Shown one piece after another: positions 33,363 to 45,590 of a DNA stretch of 60,396 bases (its first letter is position 1; every line of letters starts with the position of its first letter). The notes beneath the pieces are model-generated. The model saw only the letters and a list, made by a program, of their open reading frames with translations, ran no database searches and was not told the origin of the DNA. The stretch is from Chlamydoabsidia padenii (taxonomy: Eukaryota > Mucoromycota > Mucoromycetes > Mucorales > Cunninghamellaceae): contig JAIWND010000070.1 of assembly GCA_025330725.1 (NCBI GenBank), positions 1 to 60,396 of the forward strand. The letters are read 5' to 3'. The position numbers and the translations under genes are program-made.

Positions 33363-34473
33363 TCCGAAATAAATGAATGATAATAATTTTTTTTTTGAAG
33401 TCGAAATACCAGTTAGAGTGAACGTTTTAATAATGTGTTTCGTTAGTAAAAACATTGTCGTGAAGATTAAACGGAATTACTACAAACTAAATGGAAGCGC
33501 TATAAATTAAGGGGGGATGGGTCGTTTGATCATTGGTTGGTGGACGTCTAATTACTAGTTTGCTGTTCGTTTGATTCTTAGTCGTTCGTTTTTGTTGTTA
33601 GAGTTGGTGAATATTGGTGTAATTGTCTGAAGATAAAGGTGGATGGCGTATCTTATATAAAATGCAAACGAATATTAGAGATTGAAAGAGTAAGGATGAC
33701 AAAGTAGAAAAAAAAAACAAGTTACATTTGCTTATCACTCTCGGATAAATGACATCCGAGGGTGGGTGATATACGGGGATCCGCAAAAAAAAAGTCTGGT
33801 TATGATAACGTCATGTGTATCAATGAACCCCCTGTTCCCCCTTTTCCTAATCAAACTAGTTGATCACATTGGCAATGGCGGAAGGAGGGCGGAAAGAAGA
33901 CATAAAGGATGAAGAGAAAGAAAGTAGACCCTTCCTATAGGATACAGTAAGAGATAAAAAGCAGGTGATCAGTGCTAGGAAAATGATAGCGTGTGAAAAT
34001 TGATGGTGAACCAATCATTCAAACAATGGATAAGAATGTCTCAAAAGGTGGTCAGTGCTAGGAAAATCGTACGATTTTTAGGATTATGTCTAGATGTAGC
34101 CAATCAAATCAATAAAAAAATAAGTGATACAAAAAGATGGGGTCTTCATTAAACGTCAAATAGTTATGGTATATATGTTAAAAGCCAAGCACCAAGTCCC
34201 TTGTGTCAATCTGTCCGAACTTGCGACTACTTACGTACCTGTCATGAAACCCACTTCGCATTCAAACCCCGCTTTACCTTGATACCTTTTTAGTTTATAT
34301 CTCTATTTTTTTTTGTATTACCATGTATCTGGTCACGGTTGAAAATAATCATAATAATAAACAACTATCTCCTTGGTGTTTACATCTCTCTGCATAAACA
34401 CTTTATCACTCTTTCTATTTTTATTTTCTTTTATTGTCTCTCTTTTACTTTGTTTTTTATATAGATAGCTAAA
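33363..34473. other. intergenic, promoter side of the Atg22-like gene
   Basis: No frame of note on either strand. A 14-base direct repeat (GTGCTAGGAAAAT at about 33973 and 34058) occurs. Pyrimidine-rich tracts (34300-34465) precede the start at 34474, as is common upstream of fungal start codons. Confidence 0.5.
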
Positions 34474-36661
34474 ATGCCAGCATCATCACCCGAGGAACTC
34501 TTTATCGATCCATTCAAAGTAAAAGGAACGATTGATCCAACAACCGAAATCGGCCGTCAAGTCCTCTCACAACCCCCCGCCACTCGACTCGAACTGTGGA
34601 GTTACTACCTCTACTATAACGGCAACAATGGCTACAACATGTTTTCATTCTTACCCACTTTATTACAAATGATGGCACAAAAAGGCGGGTTTGATCCCAC
34701 AGACAAGAGCCATCCACCGTGCGGGTTAGCGCTCAGCAACGATGCACCGTGCAATGTACCGTGGCTCGGTAATCCAGATGGGATCCCCGTGGTGTCGATG
34801 ATCATGTACGCCACTGCCATTTCATTTGCCGCCCAATTCTTACTGTTCATCACGTTTGGTTCCCTGGCTGATTATGGTCGATACAATCATTATATTCTCA
34901 TGGCCGCCACTTTGATCAGTGGTGCGGCTCAAATGCTACCGATTCTTTTCATCAATGATGATGGAACTCATTGGTATGGTGTCATGATTCTTAGTATTGT
35001 TGCTAATGTCGCTTATGGTGTGACCTTGGTCTTATACTGTGCGGCGTTTCCCATTTTGAGGTAAAAAATAAAAAAAAATTTAAAAAAAAAATAAAACCAG
35101 TTGGGTGGAGGTGGAGGGGAAAGGAATATTCACTTTTTCTATGTGTATGTATGTATGTATTTAGTGATAATCTTCCTATTGTAAGAAGTGTACGAGCGAA
35201 TCCTGCCATTTCTATGGAAGAAACTCAAACGGTGATTGAAAAGTGGCGGAATCATGTCTCTGCATTATCTACTACGTTCTCAAATATCGGTTTTCTAATC
35301 ATTTCAGGTAAGATGAGATGGGAATGAAGGATCAAATCACCAAACTTTTCTTTTTCTTTTTGGTATCAAGCTGTATTTCTAGCCATTTCATTTATTCCAT
35401 GGTCGCAAGGTCCTTTCTTGAATAATGATCATCAGTTTGGGAATACACCACTATACTATTTTATTGCTTCCGCGGCATGTTCCGGGTTCTTATTGGTCAA
35501 TGCTCTTCCGTATTTCATATTCCGGCCCATTGGTAGACAGGGTCCTCCTTTACCTGAAAATGAACATCATTTAACGATTGGTTGGAAATCAGTTATCAAA
35601 GCCCTAAGGTAAAAAAGTAGTTGTTGTGATCAATAAAAATAACTAGCACTTTTTTTTTTTGGTAGAGAGTCGAGGAAACATCGGTACCTGTTTTTGTACT
35701 TGCTTGGTAAAAGAAGATTATAATTCAAAACCCGCTTTTTTTTTCGCTAACTAGTATATTTTTGGAAACAGCTTTTTTCATGTTTAGTGATGGAGTGAAT
35801 GCTATTAGTAGTATGCAAACATATATTCAAAATGACATTACATCGTTTTCAGCTACTCAGACAGTTGTGCAAGGTTTTATTACCGCGATCACTTCGATCA
35901 TTGGGTGTTTGATGTTCTTGCTTTTGGCAAAAAAGTATAATGTGAGTACCAAGACCAACCTGATGATTATAGTCATAGCCACCGGTAAAGTAAAAATAAA
36001 AATAGAACTCTCTCCCTGATACTAATCTCCCTTATAGGCATTGTTCCCATCTGGGGCTGTTTTGGTATTGGGTTCGATAACTTTGGTATAAGAACCACTT
36101 GGGAATTATGGGTTCTGAGTGTCTGGTCAGGTATGTCCGGACCAGAAACAAAGCAGGACACTAATTTCTTTGTCTTCTTCTTTTTTCTTTCTGACCTATG
36201 TATGTAGGTCTCTTTACAGGTCCAATTTGGTAAGTCCCCACTTTTTCAATAATGTGAAGATGACCTATTTCAACTCTCACATTTATAGGGCGTGGCAGCA
36301 AACTTTACTGGGTGAACTCTGTCCAAAAGGACAAGAGAACCTTTTTTTTGCCCTATTTGGACTCACCAGTCGATCAAGTTATTGGATTGGTGCATCGGCC
36401 ATTGCTGCAGTCACCCAACAAACATCCAATGCCTATTATGGATGGCCGGTGATCGCCGCTCTCTTTGTCGTCGCCACCATCTTGCTCTGTTTTGTAGATA
36501 TGGATGCTGCTAAACTTGAAATGTTGCATTTAGAAATCCAACGTGAATTAGCACATAATACTACCGGGTCTGATTATCATAGTAACAGTAGTACAAGTCA
36601 AGGAGATGAGTTGGAGATCATCAAAATGGAATTGATAGAGTCACCTCATCAGAATGCTTGA
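34474..36661 (+). CDS. Atg22-like major facilitator, vacuolar amino-acid effluxer type
   Basis: Eight exons join in phase (34474-35060, 35165-35307, 35371-35608, 35666-35706, 35772-35984, 36038-36130, 36208-36229, 36289-36661), giving 569 residues with about 12 membrane segments. The N-terminal ELWSYYLYYNGNNGYNMFSFLPTLLQ, the LADYGRYNHYIL loop and the late GLTSRSSYWIGAS helix match the Atg22 family. Yeast Atg22 exports amino acids such as leucine from the vacuole after autophagic breakdown. A long luminal loop with Cys residues follows the first helix. The C-terminus is acidic. The 22-nt exon 7 encodes only GLFTGPIW. Confidence 0.88.
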
Positions 36662-37851
36662 TTCATAAACCCGTGTATATACTATTCCCCATTAATAATT
36701 TTAATAACATTAATACTAATAATGATGACGATAATAAATTGTGATTGTGTTCATGCAAAAATGATCCCCCGTCATATTCAGTTAGCGGCTCGAATATTTC
36801 TTCTCCTTCCAAATTAGTGTATGTGTACGTATAGGATGTTAGATATGATAGAGGAGAAAAAAGATAGAGAAGAAAAAAGTAAAACAAGAGTGGAAAAAAA
36901 GAAAACGTTTATCTTTTATCCTACGTTGTTTTGGAGTCAGTTTGTGTAACTGACGACATAAATTTACTTATCCAAAAGGTTTTTGTGATATATTTCCTTT
37001 ATCTTTTATAAATGCCCCCCAAAAAATACAAATTGTTTCCTCAAACTTGCGAGCACAAACATCCTACTGTACTCACAAGCATAATGAGAAGATTAGTAAA
37101 AGTGCATAAAAGTGTATGGCGTTGTTTGAATATAAGAAGTACTCTTTTCATGCATCAATGCGCGGTTTCAATGACAGATAACTGAACCGTTCATCCCATA
37201 TTTCCCTGAAACTGGGTTAGATACAGTCTTTTCCTTTGAATGTAATTTTCGACCCCCAGGCACAGACCACATTTTTTGTTCATGCAACGAACAAGACCGT
37301 GGTTTGATAATGGTAAACCTTTTCCCCCAATGAAACAACACCTCCCTCACAATGAACAAAAAAAAAAAAAACGTTTTCACCAGTCTATCCATCCCAATAT
37401 TTAGAAATGCAATTCATGCGAGTCTATCGTTGTAATTAGCAATAAACCTGTTAGACTCCATAAACTTTTGGCTTTTGTTGTAAACGTTGCCAGGTGAAAA
37501 CACATTTTTACCCTTAAAAGCGCCGACTTGCTTTTTTATGGTCATCGTTTACCCTAGGAAGGGAAAGTTACCCTTGCGTGCAGTATCTCCCCCGGCTAAT
37601 AATTTACTCTTTGTCTGATGGATTCATGCAATAAAGAAAAAGGTCGATCATCCTACAAGTTTTGGGAATGTATAAAAATAGGAGTTTCACCCGAGGGAGA
37701 TCTATACAACAGCAACAACAACAAACTTTAAAACAACATATCAGTAAAAGCGATCAAGTGATGCAGATCCATTCGATGTCTAACAAGAGACATAAAGTCA
37801 ATATTTATTTATTTGTTCAACAAACAATAATCCATTGTATACTATAATATG

Positions 37852-37912
<61 letters not shown>

Positions 37913-38133
37913 TGTGTGTGTGTATAAAATGCAACTATAATAATAATAATAATAATAAGAATAATAAGAATAGTAGTAAAAAGTAAAACGTAGATAAATA
38001 AATAAAGAATGAATAGAAGTGTGTATGGTATTCACTTCCACAAGAAAGAGGTAAATAAAGGAAAGGAGAGAGAGAAAGAGAGGAGAGAGAGAAAAAAGGG
38101 GGGGACCAATGGAGGAGGAGATCATCTCGGGAC
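36662..38133. other. intergenic 1.5 kb with simple repeats and transposon scraps
   Basis: At 36940-37000 is the second copy of the LTR-like repeat also seen at 17.94 kb. At 37545-37605 a stretch (TTTACCCTAGGAAGG...TACCCTTGCGTGCAG...CCCCC) resembles the outer end of the MITE at 44.4 kb. Simple repeats follow: GT (37850-37868), AG (37870-37910) and AAT (37943-37965). No coding frame is supported. Confidence 0.5.
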
Positions 38134-38835
38134 TTATCGTTTACGTTTTCTGTCGAGATGTTGATAACGAGTATCCGAAGTTTGCTGAGAAGAAGTTGTT
38201 GTGGTTGTTAGATTGTTGTTGGACTGATAATAGTAATCTTGAAGCCCACCAAGCGGAGGTAGATCCCGCTGTTCGGCCGACGGTGCAGATAAACTATGAA
38301 TTGAAGGTAAACGTAATTCATGGCCAGAAGATGTTGAACAAGTCGAACTGGTGGAAGTCGGTGGTGATAATCGATGATAAGAAGACGGTGGTGGTGTAGA
38401 TGGTGCGCCACCATTGTTGTTGTTCTTTTTGTTGTTATTGTTATTAGATGGAGGAATGGAAGTGTTGGTGGGTGAGGGTGAGATATAAAGACCAGGATAA
38501 GAGCAAGGTGGCGATGATGGTGCCTCGCCCAAAAACTTGTTGACAGCCACAGGATCCAAATCAAGTTGAGATTGGACAATAGTTTTCAACATGTCTTCAA
38601 TCGCCTTGAGTCGTTCTTCAATGGCTTCGAGTGCCGCTTTACTGGGTCCATTTCTCTTGTCGTCAGTATGAGACGCCGGGTACACACAGGCCACAGAGGA
38701 TTTTTGACAATTTCGACAGGGCTGTTCACCATTACACTTTGTTTTCTTTCGGCGACATTCACTACAGGCACTGACTATCTTGGCACGTTTTTGTCGAGTT
38801 TCAGGTTGTTGTTGTTGATTGTCCGCAGGCATCAT
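38134..38835 (-). CDS. Zn2Cys6 transcription factor, short form
   Basis: A single exon of 233 residues from the Met at 38835. Residues about 22-50 hold the binuclear zinc cluster CSECRRKKTKCNGEQPCRNC plus a final Cys, preceded by a basic stretch (RQKRAKIVSA) and followed by a short coiled coil (ALEAIEERLKAIEDMLKTIV) suited to dimers. The rest is Ser/Pro/Asn-rich, ending RYQHLDRKRKR. The large fungal regulatory domain of most Zn2Cys6 factors is missing, so this is either a naturally short regulator or lacks downstream exons; the frame ends cleanly at 38134. Confidence 0.85.
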   Translation of the reverse strand: MMPADNQQQQPETRQKRAKIVSACSECRRKKTKCNGEQPCRNCQKSSVACVYPASHTDDKRNGPSKAALEAIEERLKAIEDMLKTIVQSQLDLDPVAVNKFLGEAPSSPPCSYPGLYISPSPTNTSIPPSNNNNNKKNNNNGGAPSTPPPSSYHRLSPPTSTSSTCSTSSGHELRLPSIHSLSAPSAEQRDLPPLGGLQDYYYQSNNNLTTTTTSSQQTSDTRYQHLDRKRKR

Positions 38836-39721
38836 GGAATCAGTTAAGAATAAATAATTAAATAAAAAGCAAGTAAGTAGGTAAGTGAAATAGGAATAAA
38901 ACGAATGGAGTGTGTTCAAGTGCAAGTTGAGAAGAAGAAAAAAAAGATTGTATATAGTGGAGGGGGTAGATTGTGAGAAGGATCGACTAGGTAGGGAATG
39001 GAGATAAAAGAGAATTAAAAAAAAAGTGTACTTAAAGTTAAACGGATTTCGTTTCTTTTTTTTCTTTTTTTTTTTTTCTTTTTTCTTTTTTTTTTTTTTC
39101 CTTCAAAGAAAGAAAAAAAAAAAGATTGGTTTTTTTAAAAAAAAAAGAATAAGAAGAAGAAAAAGATAGAGGAATTTGGATAAAATTAAAGAAGGAAAGC
39201 GGTATTTGAATAGCATCAAGAGAAGATCGTTTTGATTGGACATCCACTTTATTTCTAGCCCAACCCCACACGCTCTTCTGCCTCAAAGCAAATCCTGGAG
39301 GCAAAATGAGTTCATTCATTCGGTCCCAATTTCAATCTTTCGTCCGCCAGTAATGCAAGCTATCTCGGCATTGATCTATTTTTAACTCGAGAAGATTTCA
39401 TTATCAACCTGCTGTCACTTTTTCATCACACACACAAGGAGGGGGGGGGTTTACAACATGTGTCACTCCTTTCATTCATTCATAACACATAGCAAAAACC
39501 GAGAATCGAGACTTGTAGGCCTTCTTTGAGGATTTTCGGAAAAAGTAATTGGATACCGTTACTTTTTCTTTTTTTAATTAAAAAGCATTCCTTTCTCTCT
39601 CTCCTTGCATGAAAGAAGGGAGTGCGTAGGAAAACTTGAAATTTTCGTCGAATAAGCGGAGGATGAAATATTAGTTAGCGTTTTGTGGAAGAATACATGA
39701 TAAAAATTATTAAACTTATCC
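38836..39721. other. intergenic, A/T-run rich
   Basis: T and A runs (39050-39150) and a G run (39439-39449). No gene is recognised. The stretch next to 39721 is where the guide RNA of the neighbouring Fanzor would be expected, but I cannot fold or define it. Confidence 0.4.
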
Positions 39722-42700
39722 TCATGGGAATCCTTCACGCCTCAGGGGGCGGTGGTCAACCATGCTCGCGAACCAGGAACTGTGTTGGCCAAATAGCACG
39801 TCAGCCAAATGATCGGCTGTTGTTGTTGTTGGTGTCAGGATGCGACTTGCCAAGAAAGCGGGATATTTGCTCCCCGTGGCGCCCTGGTATATTCCAATTT
39901 TTAAAATGTTTACTGCCGCGCTGTTGTCCCGGCCACGGAGGAAACACCTATGCCTTCTTCCAAAGCAATCGGGGTTGACACAATGGACTACTCCGGGGTT
40001 TGCTCGACCGTTTCGTCGTTGTGGATGGAAGACATGACTGTCGCAGAGGCAACATAATTTCGAAGATAAGTATTCCTTTGTGCTGATGAAATAACATATT
40101 CCTTTCAAACCATGCTGGAGTCTTTCAGTGCTTCTTTTGAAGTAGCCCTTGATTCGTGATCCACATCCCCGCCCAGAATCGCCATAAAAAACCGTACAGG
40201 AAGCAGCCTTTTTTTCCTCAACATTTTTTCCTTTATCAACAGCTTTGCCTTTCCTTTATCAATAGCTTTGCCCTTATCAGCAGTTTTGCCTGGTATGTAA
40301 TCCCGCCATTTGATAAGATTTACAGCAGCATGATCATAGGTCTTGTTGGTGAATCGGTCTTTGTCTTTCTTTTGTTTTTTTGACCAATTGGAATGATGAT
40401 AGAAGTCATGGAAATTTGGTGCAACCTGCTTGCAATAGTTATGTTGTGCAATTGTCATCGTTTCAAAATTTCTAGATGATGAGATCGCTTTCCCAAAGTC
40501 GGATAATTTTCGCTCGATCATTGTGATGCTGCTATTTTCATCATTACTGCTCTTCAAGGTCTTGTGATTTTTCCGTTTTTGATATTGCAGCTGACGGCTG
40601 TTGCATGTTAATCGAGACTGGGCGCTAATATGGTTGGCAGTGATATCCTTAGAAGTAACTTGAATGAAATTTTTGATGGTTTCCGTTTGTTGCTCCTCCA
40701 GAAAATCTTGTAAAGGGCCGTACTTGTTAGCGAGCATCAAGTATCCACCTGATTTGAATGAGACCATCATCACTGCAGAAGCCATCGTTTTCACACCAGG
40801 GCCGACATCTACAAAGCGAGTGTCTTTTTTCAGATAAGCAGAAGGTTCCGAAGAAGAAGAAGAAGGTGGTTGTGATTTTGTTGGAGATGATGACGAAGGT
40901 GATTCACTACTGCCATAAATGCTGTTAATGTGCGAGGCCTTTTTGCGGGTTGATGTCATCGATTTCTTGGTATGTCCCTTAGATCCACCGATATATGCCA
41001 TTTGATTTTTCTGTAGCAGTCTTGCGATTTTCCACACACGTATTCTTTTCACTGATTGCATTGTGGATATTAGGAGTGCCAGTTTTGATTGACTCGAGAA
41101 TTCCAGTAATACGTTTTCGATGCTGCTTGATTACCTTATTGGTCTCTTGTACAGGTTTTTTGAATTCTTTGATGTCCCCTTGTAGTTTCTTCGTTTTCTT
41201 CTTCAGTTCTGCAATGGCGTTCCAATGGACGTCTTTTTCATTTTTGGACGTCTTTGGAGTTTCCTTGGTCGATTTGGTTTTTGACTTAGGTTCCGAGGTT
41301 GATAGCGACTCGTATCCTTTGGCTTGAATCCGAACAATACCAGCAGACGTAATGATGATTTTATTGTCAAATACAATGTTTTTATTTTTGCAAAGTTTGT
41401 TGACCTGCACCGTATCGAAAAAGTCATCTAGTAGAGCATACCGGGCTTGTTCGTTCACGTCTTTACCAGAAACCATGTTTACATTTTTGATCTTTTGATC
41501 ATCAGAAAATTTAATGTCACGATAAAGGAGCTGTTTTGATGCATAGTAAAGACCATGGTTATTGAGATGTAATGAGTGAAGAGTACCTGGGGAAGTATGT
41601 GACATAAGTTTTCGGCAATATCTCCCATAACCGGTACATTGAAGGATGGCGTTACAAGCATCGAGTATGAATAAGTTGACCAATACATGATAATCGATTT
41701 CTTCTTCCCCCACGTCAAGCAAGACAAAAGGTTTGAAAAACATAAATATTCTCTTCATTACATTGATTTCTTCGCCACTGAGGTCGGGTATAGCTGTATT
41801 GATTTCGTCTTCCATCCAGCCAGAGTCATCAGGTTTTGTATGTAATAATCTCACGAGCAATCCGTCCATTTGATTCACTGAAGGCAGATGTTGAGACAGA
41901 ACCAGTAGTAGAAGTGGAAGCCGAGATAGGAGTAGTGGTAGAAGTAGAAGTGGTTCGGACGTCAACTAAAGCATCATCATCCAGGAGAGGTTCTTGTGAA
42001 ACGACAGCAACAGCACCTTCGACTTTTTCCTCTTTCTCTTTATCGCGGATGTCTTTCATTTTTTTCTTAATTTCCGCCAATGCCATTCGGAGTTCCATCA
42101 CCTTATTGTCTTCATACTGTAAAATGGGAGCTTGTTGATCCGTCAAAGAGCCACAACGATTTAGTTTACTTGACCGCTTTCGGTGTTTGTTGAGACGTCG
42201 CTTCAATGTCAACCTTTCCTTTCAAGTGTTTTCAATGGATTTACTTTTTCCTTCAAAGAGACCTCGCCTTTCCTTGATTCAGATCTAATAAATGAAAAAG
42301 TAAACTTTAGCTAATGTCCTTATGGCTTAACAATAGACGTGCTTTTGAAATTACCTTGTTATCCTGTCGTAATAAGTTTTTTCTCTTTCAGGCGCAAGGT
42401 AAATTCGTAGAAGCACTATAAGAGCTTTTTTCAAAACATAGGCTACCCGGTTATCATTGGGCATGTTCATGATGTTTGTTTCTAACACCTGTAATTCCGG
42501 CAATATCATTTCTCTGTATCCATCAGGCATGTCGGTGATGTTCAGTTGGTCCCGTACCTCGCCAGGTAATAGAAAGTTATTGTCACCCTCTACATCCAAT
42601 GTTGATATTCCAAGCGACCCTGTTGTTGATGCTGGTGATGAAGCTTCTGAGAGTGATGTTGAAACTTGTGGTACTTGCGGAGCATGCGTGGAAGAGGAAG

Positions 42701-43789
42701 GCAATGATGAAGTTGGCGAGGATTGAGCCACTTGAGCCACGTTAATGGAGGATTGCGTTTGTATTTGTCTTTGCTTTTTCCCAAAAAAGAATGTACACAA
42801 TAAGCATAAATGTTCATAAGTAAACGAAGTGAACAACCGTTTTCGTGTGGAGGTAGAGCGTGTCATCATGTCTTTAAGTTTGGTCTTCAGATCACGGTCG
42901 GGGTGGAATAAGAGCCGTTTGTGAGCATTTCGAACATGTGTCAGTGGTACAATTTCGTTGATAGTACTTGTAGAAGAACGTCTATGCAGAGTGTTGAAAA
43001 AAAAAAAAAAAAAGCCATTACTCACCGCTGTATATGATTCGTTTGATGACTAGATCGACCTACCCTTCCAAATAGTGACGAATAGTAAGGTGGATTATGG
43101 TTGACATATCAAAAGCAACATCTGACACTTTCTTCACCCAATTTTGGTATTGGTCTTGGATAGTTGGTCGCAGCATATTGTGTGTCGATGTTATCATTTT
43201 GATGGAGTCCACCTGCTTCGTTAGTGCTGGTCCATGGATCCCTTTCACCTTCTGTTTCTTGGTTTTCGGTTCCTCAGAGAAAAACTTTTCATACGCACTG
43301 TCACAGTTTTCAAACACATATTGTCGCCACAGATTGTACTTGTTATAGCTCTCTCCATCGCATACTTTGGACATGTATTTTTCATTTGTACGAGTAGGTG
43401 TATCTATATAACGATGCATGGGTAATGGATGGGTAAAACTGCATACTTTTATGCTGGATTTTTTTTTTCTTACCATTTTGTTTTTCAACGCCTGATGCTC
43501 GATTCCACTGATACGTAGCCTGCTTGTACAAATTCACTAGTCTCTTGGTATTCGCAGCATTTTCTTGGAGTCGATTTAGAAACTCTTCTTTGGAGGGGTT
43601 GGATTTTCCAAAAGACTTGCTCAGTTTTTCAATGCTATCGTCTAGTCTGGGGCCAAATGACCTTTCGATAAAAAAACCGCACCTACGATAATAATTCTTG
43701 CGACTATACACATCTTCCGCATCCAGTGGCAGAGCCGAAGTACCTTCATCCGTACGTACGTCATCATCTGAGGTCGAACTTGCTGCCAT
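39722..43789 (-). pseudogene. Fanzor (eukaryotic TnpB-like RNA-guided nuclease), frameshifted
   Basis: The gene starts at 43789 (MAASSTSDDDV). Exons 43789-43474, 43403-43064 and 42981-42355 join in phase; an exon after an acceptor near 42290 and later parts need frame changes near 42215, 41900, 41030 and 40250. The catalytic half is readable. RuvC-I is RFVDVGPGVKT (Asp at 40807-40809). After the 40250 shift comes FYGDSGRG...IKGYFKRST. Then STKEYLSSKLCCLC carries the Fanzor-type displaced Glu (40073-40075), C...C...HCVNPDC forms a zinc finger, and GRDNSAAVNIL gives the last Asp (39926-39928). Family knowledge: Fanzors use a 3'-linked omega RNA. The N-terminal half is long and basic, with Ser-rich inserts. 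It is probably inactive as read. Confidence 0.82.
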
Positions 43790-43960
43790 GTATGATTAAG
43801 AAACGCTAAAAGATGTGAAATGTATAAAATGAATGGCAAAACTCGTCATCATCAGAAACGTCATGTCCATATGAGACTTTCAATAAAAAATGTCAAGATA
43901 TGTTTTATTCATTGCTATAGTGGTAAGTAACGATCTAAACAATATTAATAGGTATGTATA

Positions 43961-43985
43961 TACAGTGGGGGAAAAAAATGTACGG
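43961..43985 (+). repeat. possible Tc1/mariner end
   Basis: TA followed by CAGTGGGGGAAAAAAATGTA resembles Tc1-type termini and is similar to the inverted end at 58.35 kb (CAGTGGGGGACAAAAAAAAG). It is a solitary end here. Confidence 0.35.
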
Positions 43986-44099
43986 ATAAATTCAGCGAGT
44001 TTATATCGAATACCAAAGAAGAATATCCTGTACAAGATGATGATAATGATATGTGGTTGACCTTCTATAGAAGGAATTTTCAGTATTAAAGAGCATTTC

Positions 44100-44336
44100 A
44101 TAAGGTTAGAGTAATGAAGTTTACACCATCACACTTGATGAAGAAGGCAAAAATGTAATGGTATCCTGCTCTTGCTATGCCTTTGTCAAAAATGGTACAA
44201 GTGTAAACATGTGTTCCTCGTCAACAGAATGGCTCGAATTCTTTTCTCTGACACTCTTCATCAACCAGCATTCCCGTCTACAACAAATCAAAATTGTGTG
44301 AGTGAAGCCAACAAGTGTATCATCAAGCCCAGTTAG
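44100..44336 (+). pseudogene. MULE transposase SWIM-finger remnant
   Basis: The plus strand encodes VYTITLDEEGKNVMVSCSCYAF, then, after a one-base frame change near 44193, CKHVFLVNRMARILFSDTL. It closely parallels the 57.66-57.79 kb copy (VYTITLSENENSMVSCTCFSFARGATRCKHMFLVNRV), so it is the same MULE family, cut off on the left. Confidence 0.75.
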
Positions 44337-44397
44337 ACAGAGCAACAACAATGTAAACTATAATCAAATTTTCATACTTTATTGTTTACATCATTAA

Positions 44398-44890
44398 ATA
44401 ATTTACCCTTGGAAGTCTACCCTTGCGCGCAGCATTCCCCCGAGTCATGGCCCTTTAGAATCCACTCCATGACAAGTCGGAAATTGAAAATAATGGCAAG
44501 TTTACAAGTTTAAAGTGCCAAATCTATCTAAAACATATTAAAAACGCATACGGCTTCATTATATACATTCATAATACATTTATAGAAGTTTCTGTTACTT
44601 TTGGATGTGTGTAAAAGGTCGAAAACACATAATTGTTGTTTTCGGGATTACAAATGGTTAAAAATAGCTATAGCCAACAAAAACCTTCACAAAAACGACA
44701 CAGGTGCCTGAAAACTTCCATACATGTACTATGAATATATAGTATGAAGACGTATGCGTTTTTTACTATGTTTTAGATAGATTTGGCACTTTAAACTTGT
44801 AAATTTGCCATAATTTTCAATTTCCGATTTGTCATGAAATAAGTGGATCCCATAGTAAGTCATCGCACTCTCGGGAGCGGACACGTGGTT
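44398..44890. mobile_element. foldback MITE, ~100-bp arms
   Basis: The left arm near 44453-44570 (ATCCACT...ATGACAAGTCGGAAATTGAAAA...GTGCCAAATCTATCTAAAACATA...AACGCATACG) is repeated inverted at 44745-44852. Weaker pairing extends outward (CCCCCGAG and CTCGGGAG). There is no coding capacity. Its outer left end matches the scrap at 37.55 kb. Confidence 0.8.
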
Positions 44891-44924
44891 TGGTGTGGTC
44901 TAACTTTTATGTGGTTTATTAGGG

Positions 44925-45010
44925 CATCCACAATGGTCCACTAAATTTAGTGGGATTTGAAAAAAACCAACCCACAGTGGTCCACTACCTCCCCCACTAA
45001 AATGAATGGA
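44925..45010. repeat. possible Harbinger-type end
   Basis: TTA followed by GGGCATCCACAATGGTCCAC resembles PIF/Harbinger termini, which begin GGG and duplicate a TTA/TWA target. No partner end was found nearby. Confidence 0.25.
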
Positions 45011-45170
45011 TCGGGATTCCCACTTTCCACCAGACCAAGTGGGGAGCCAAGTGGGATTTTCTCTCTCTCTCTTCCTCCCTCTGCTTTTTTTTTTTATAAT
45101 TTGACACCAATACAAAATGAACAACAACCGACACCACCACCACCAACAACAACAACATCTATATTGGATA

Positions 45171-45230
45171 GAATAGAATAGAATAGAATAGAATAGAATA
45201 GAATAGAATAGAATAGAATAGAATAGAATA
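45171..45230 (+). repeat. (GAATA)12 microsatellite
   Basis: Twelve perfect GAATA units, then two diverged ones. Confidence 0.95.
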
Positions 45231-45321
45231 GTATAGGATAGTATCGTTATTGTTTTTTATTATTATCATTATCAATAAATATAAATAAAATCATACCTAA
45301 TGCTTGACTATTCTACTACTT

Positions 45322-45450
<129 letters not shown>

Positions 45451-45590
45451 TACGGTTTTGCTTGACAGGAGTTTCCGCTCGCCGTTATCTTGAGATACAA
45501 TACACTACATACTTTATTCCTCATGATATGAAATATAACTATACTAAGGAAGGAGGGGGAACAAGATAACTAGTACAAACTAACTACATA

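Noticed and set aside
37817..38125. Minus frame with Ser-Leu and Thr-His repeats
   Set aside because: Translation of GT and AG dinucleotide repeats only.
39038..39319. Lys-rich minus frame near 39.1 kb
   Set aside because: It is produced by A/T runs and has no support from splice sites or homology.
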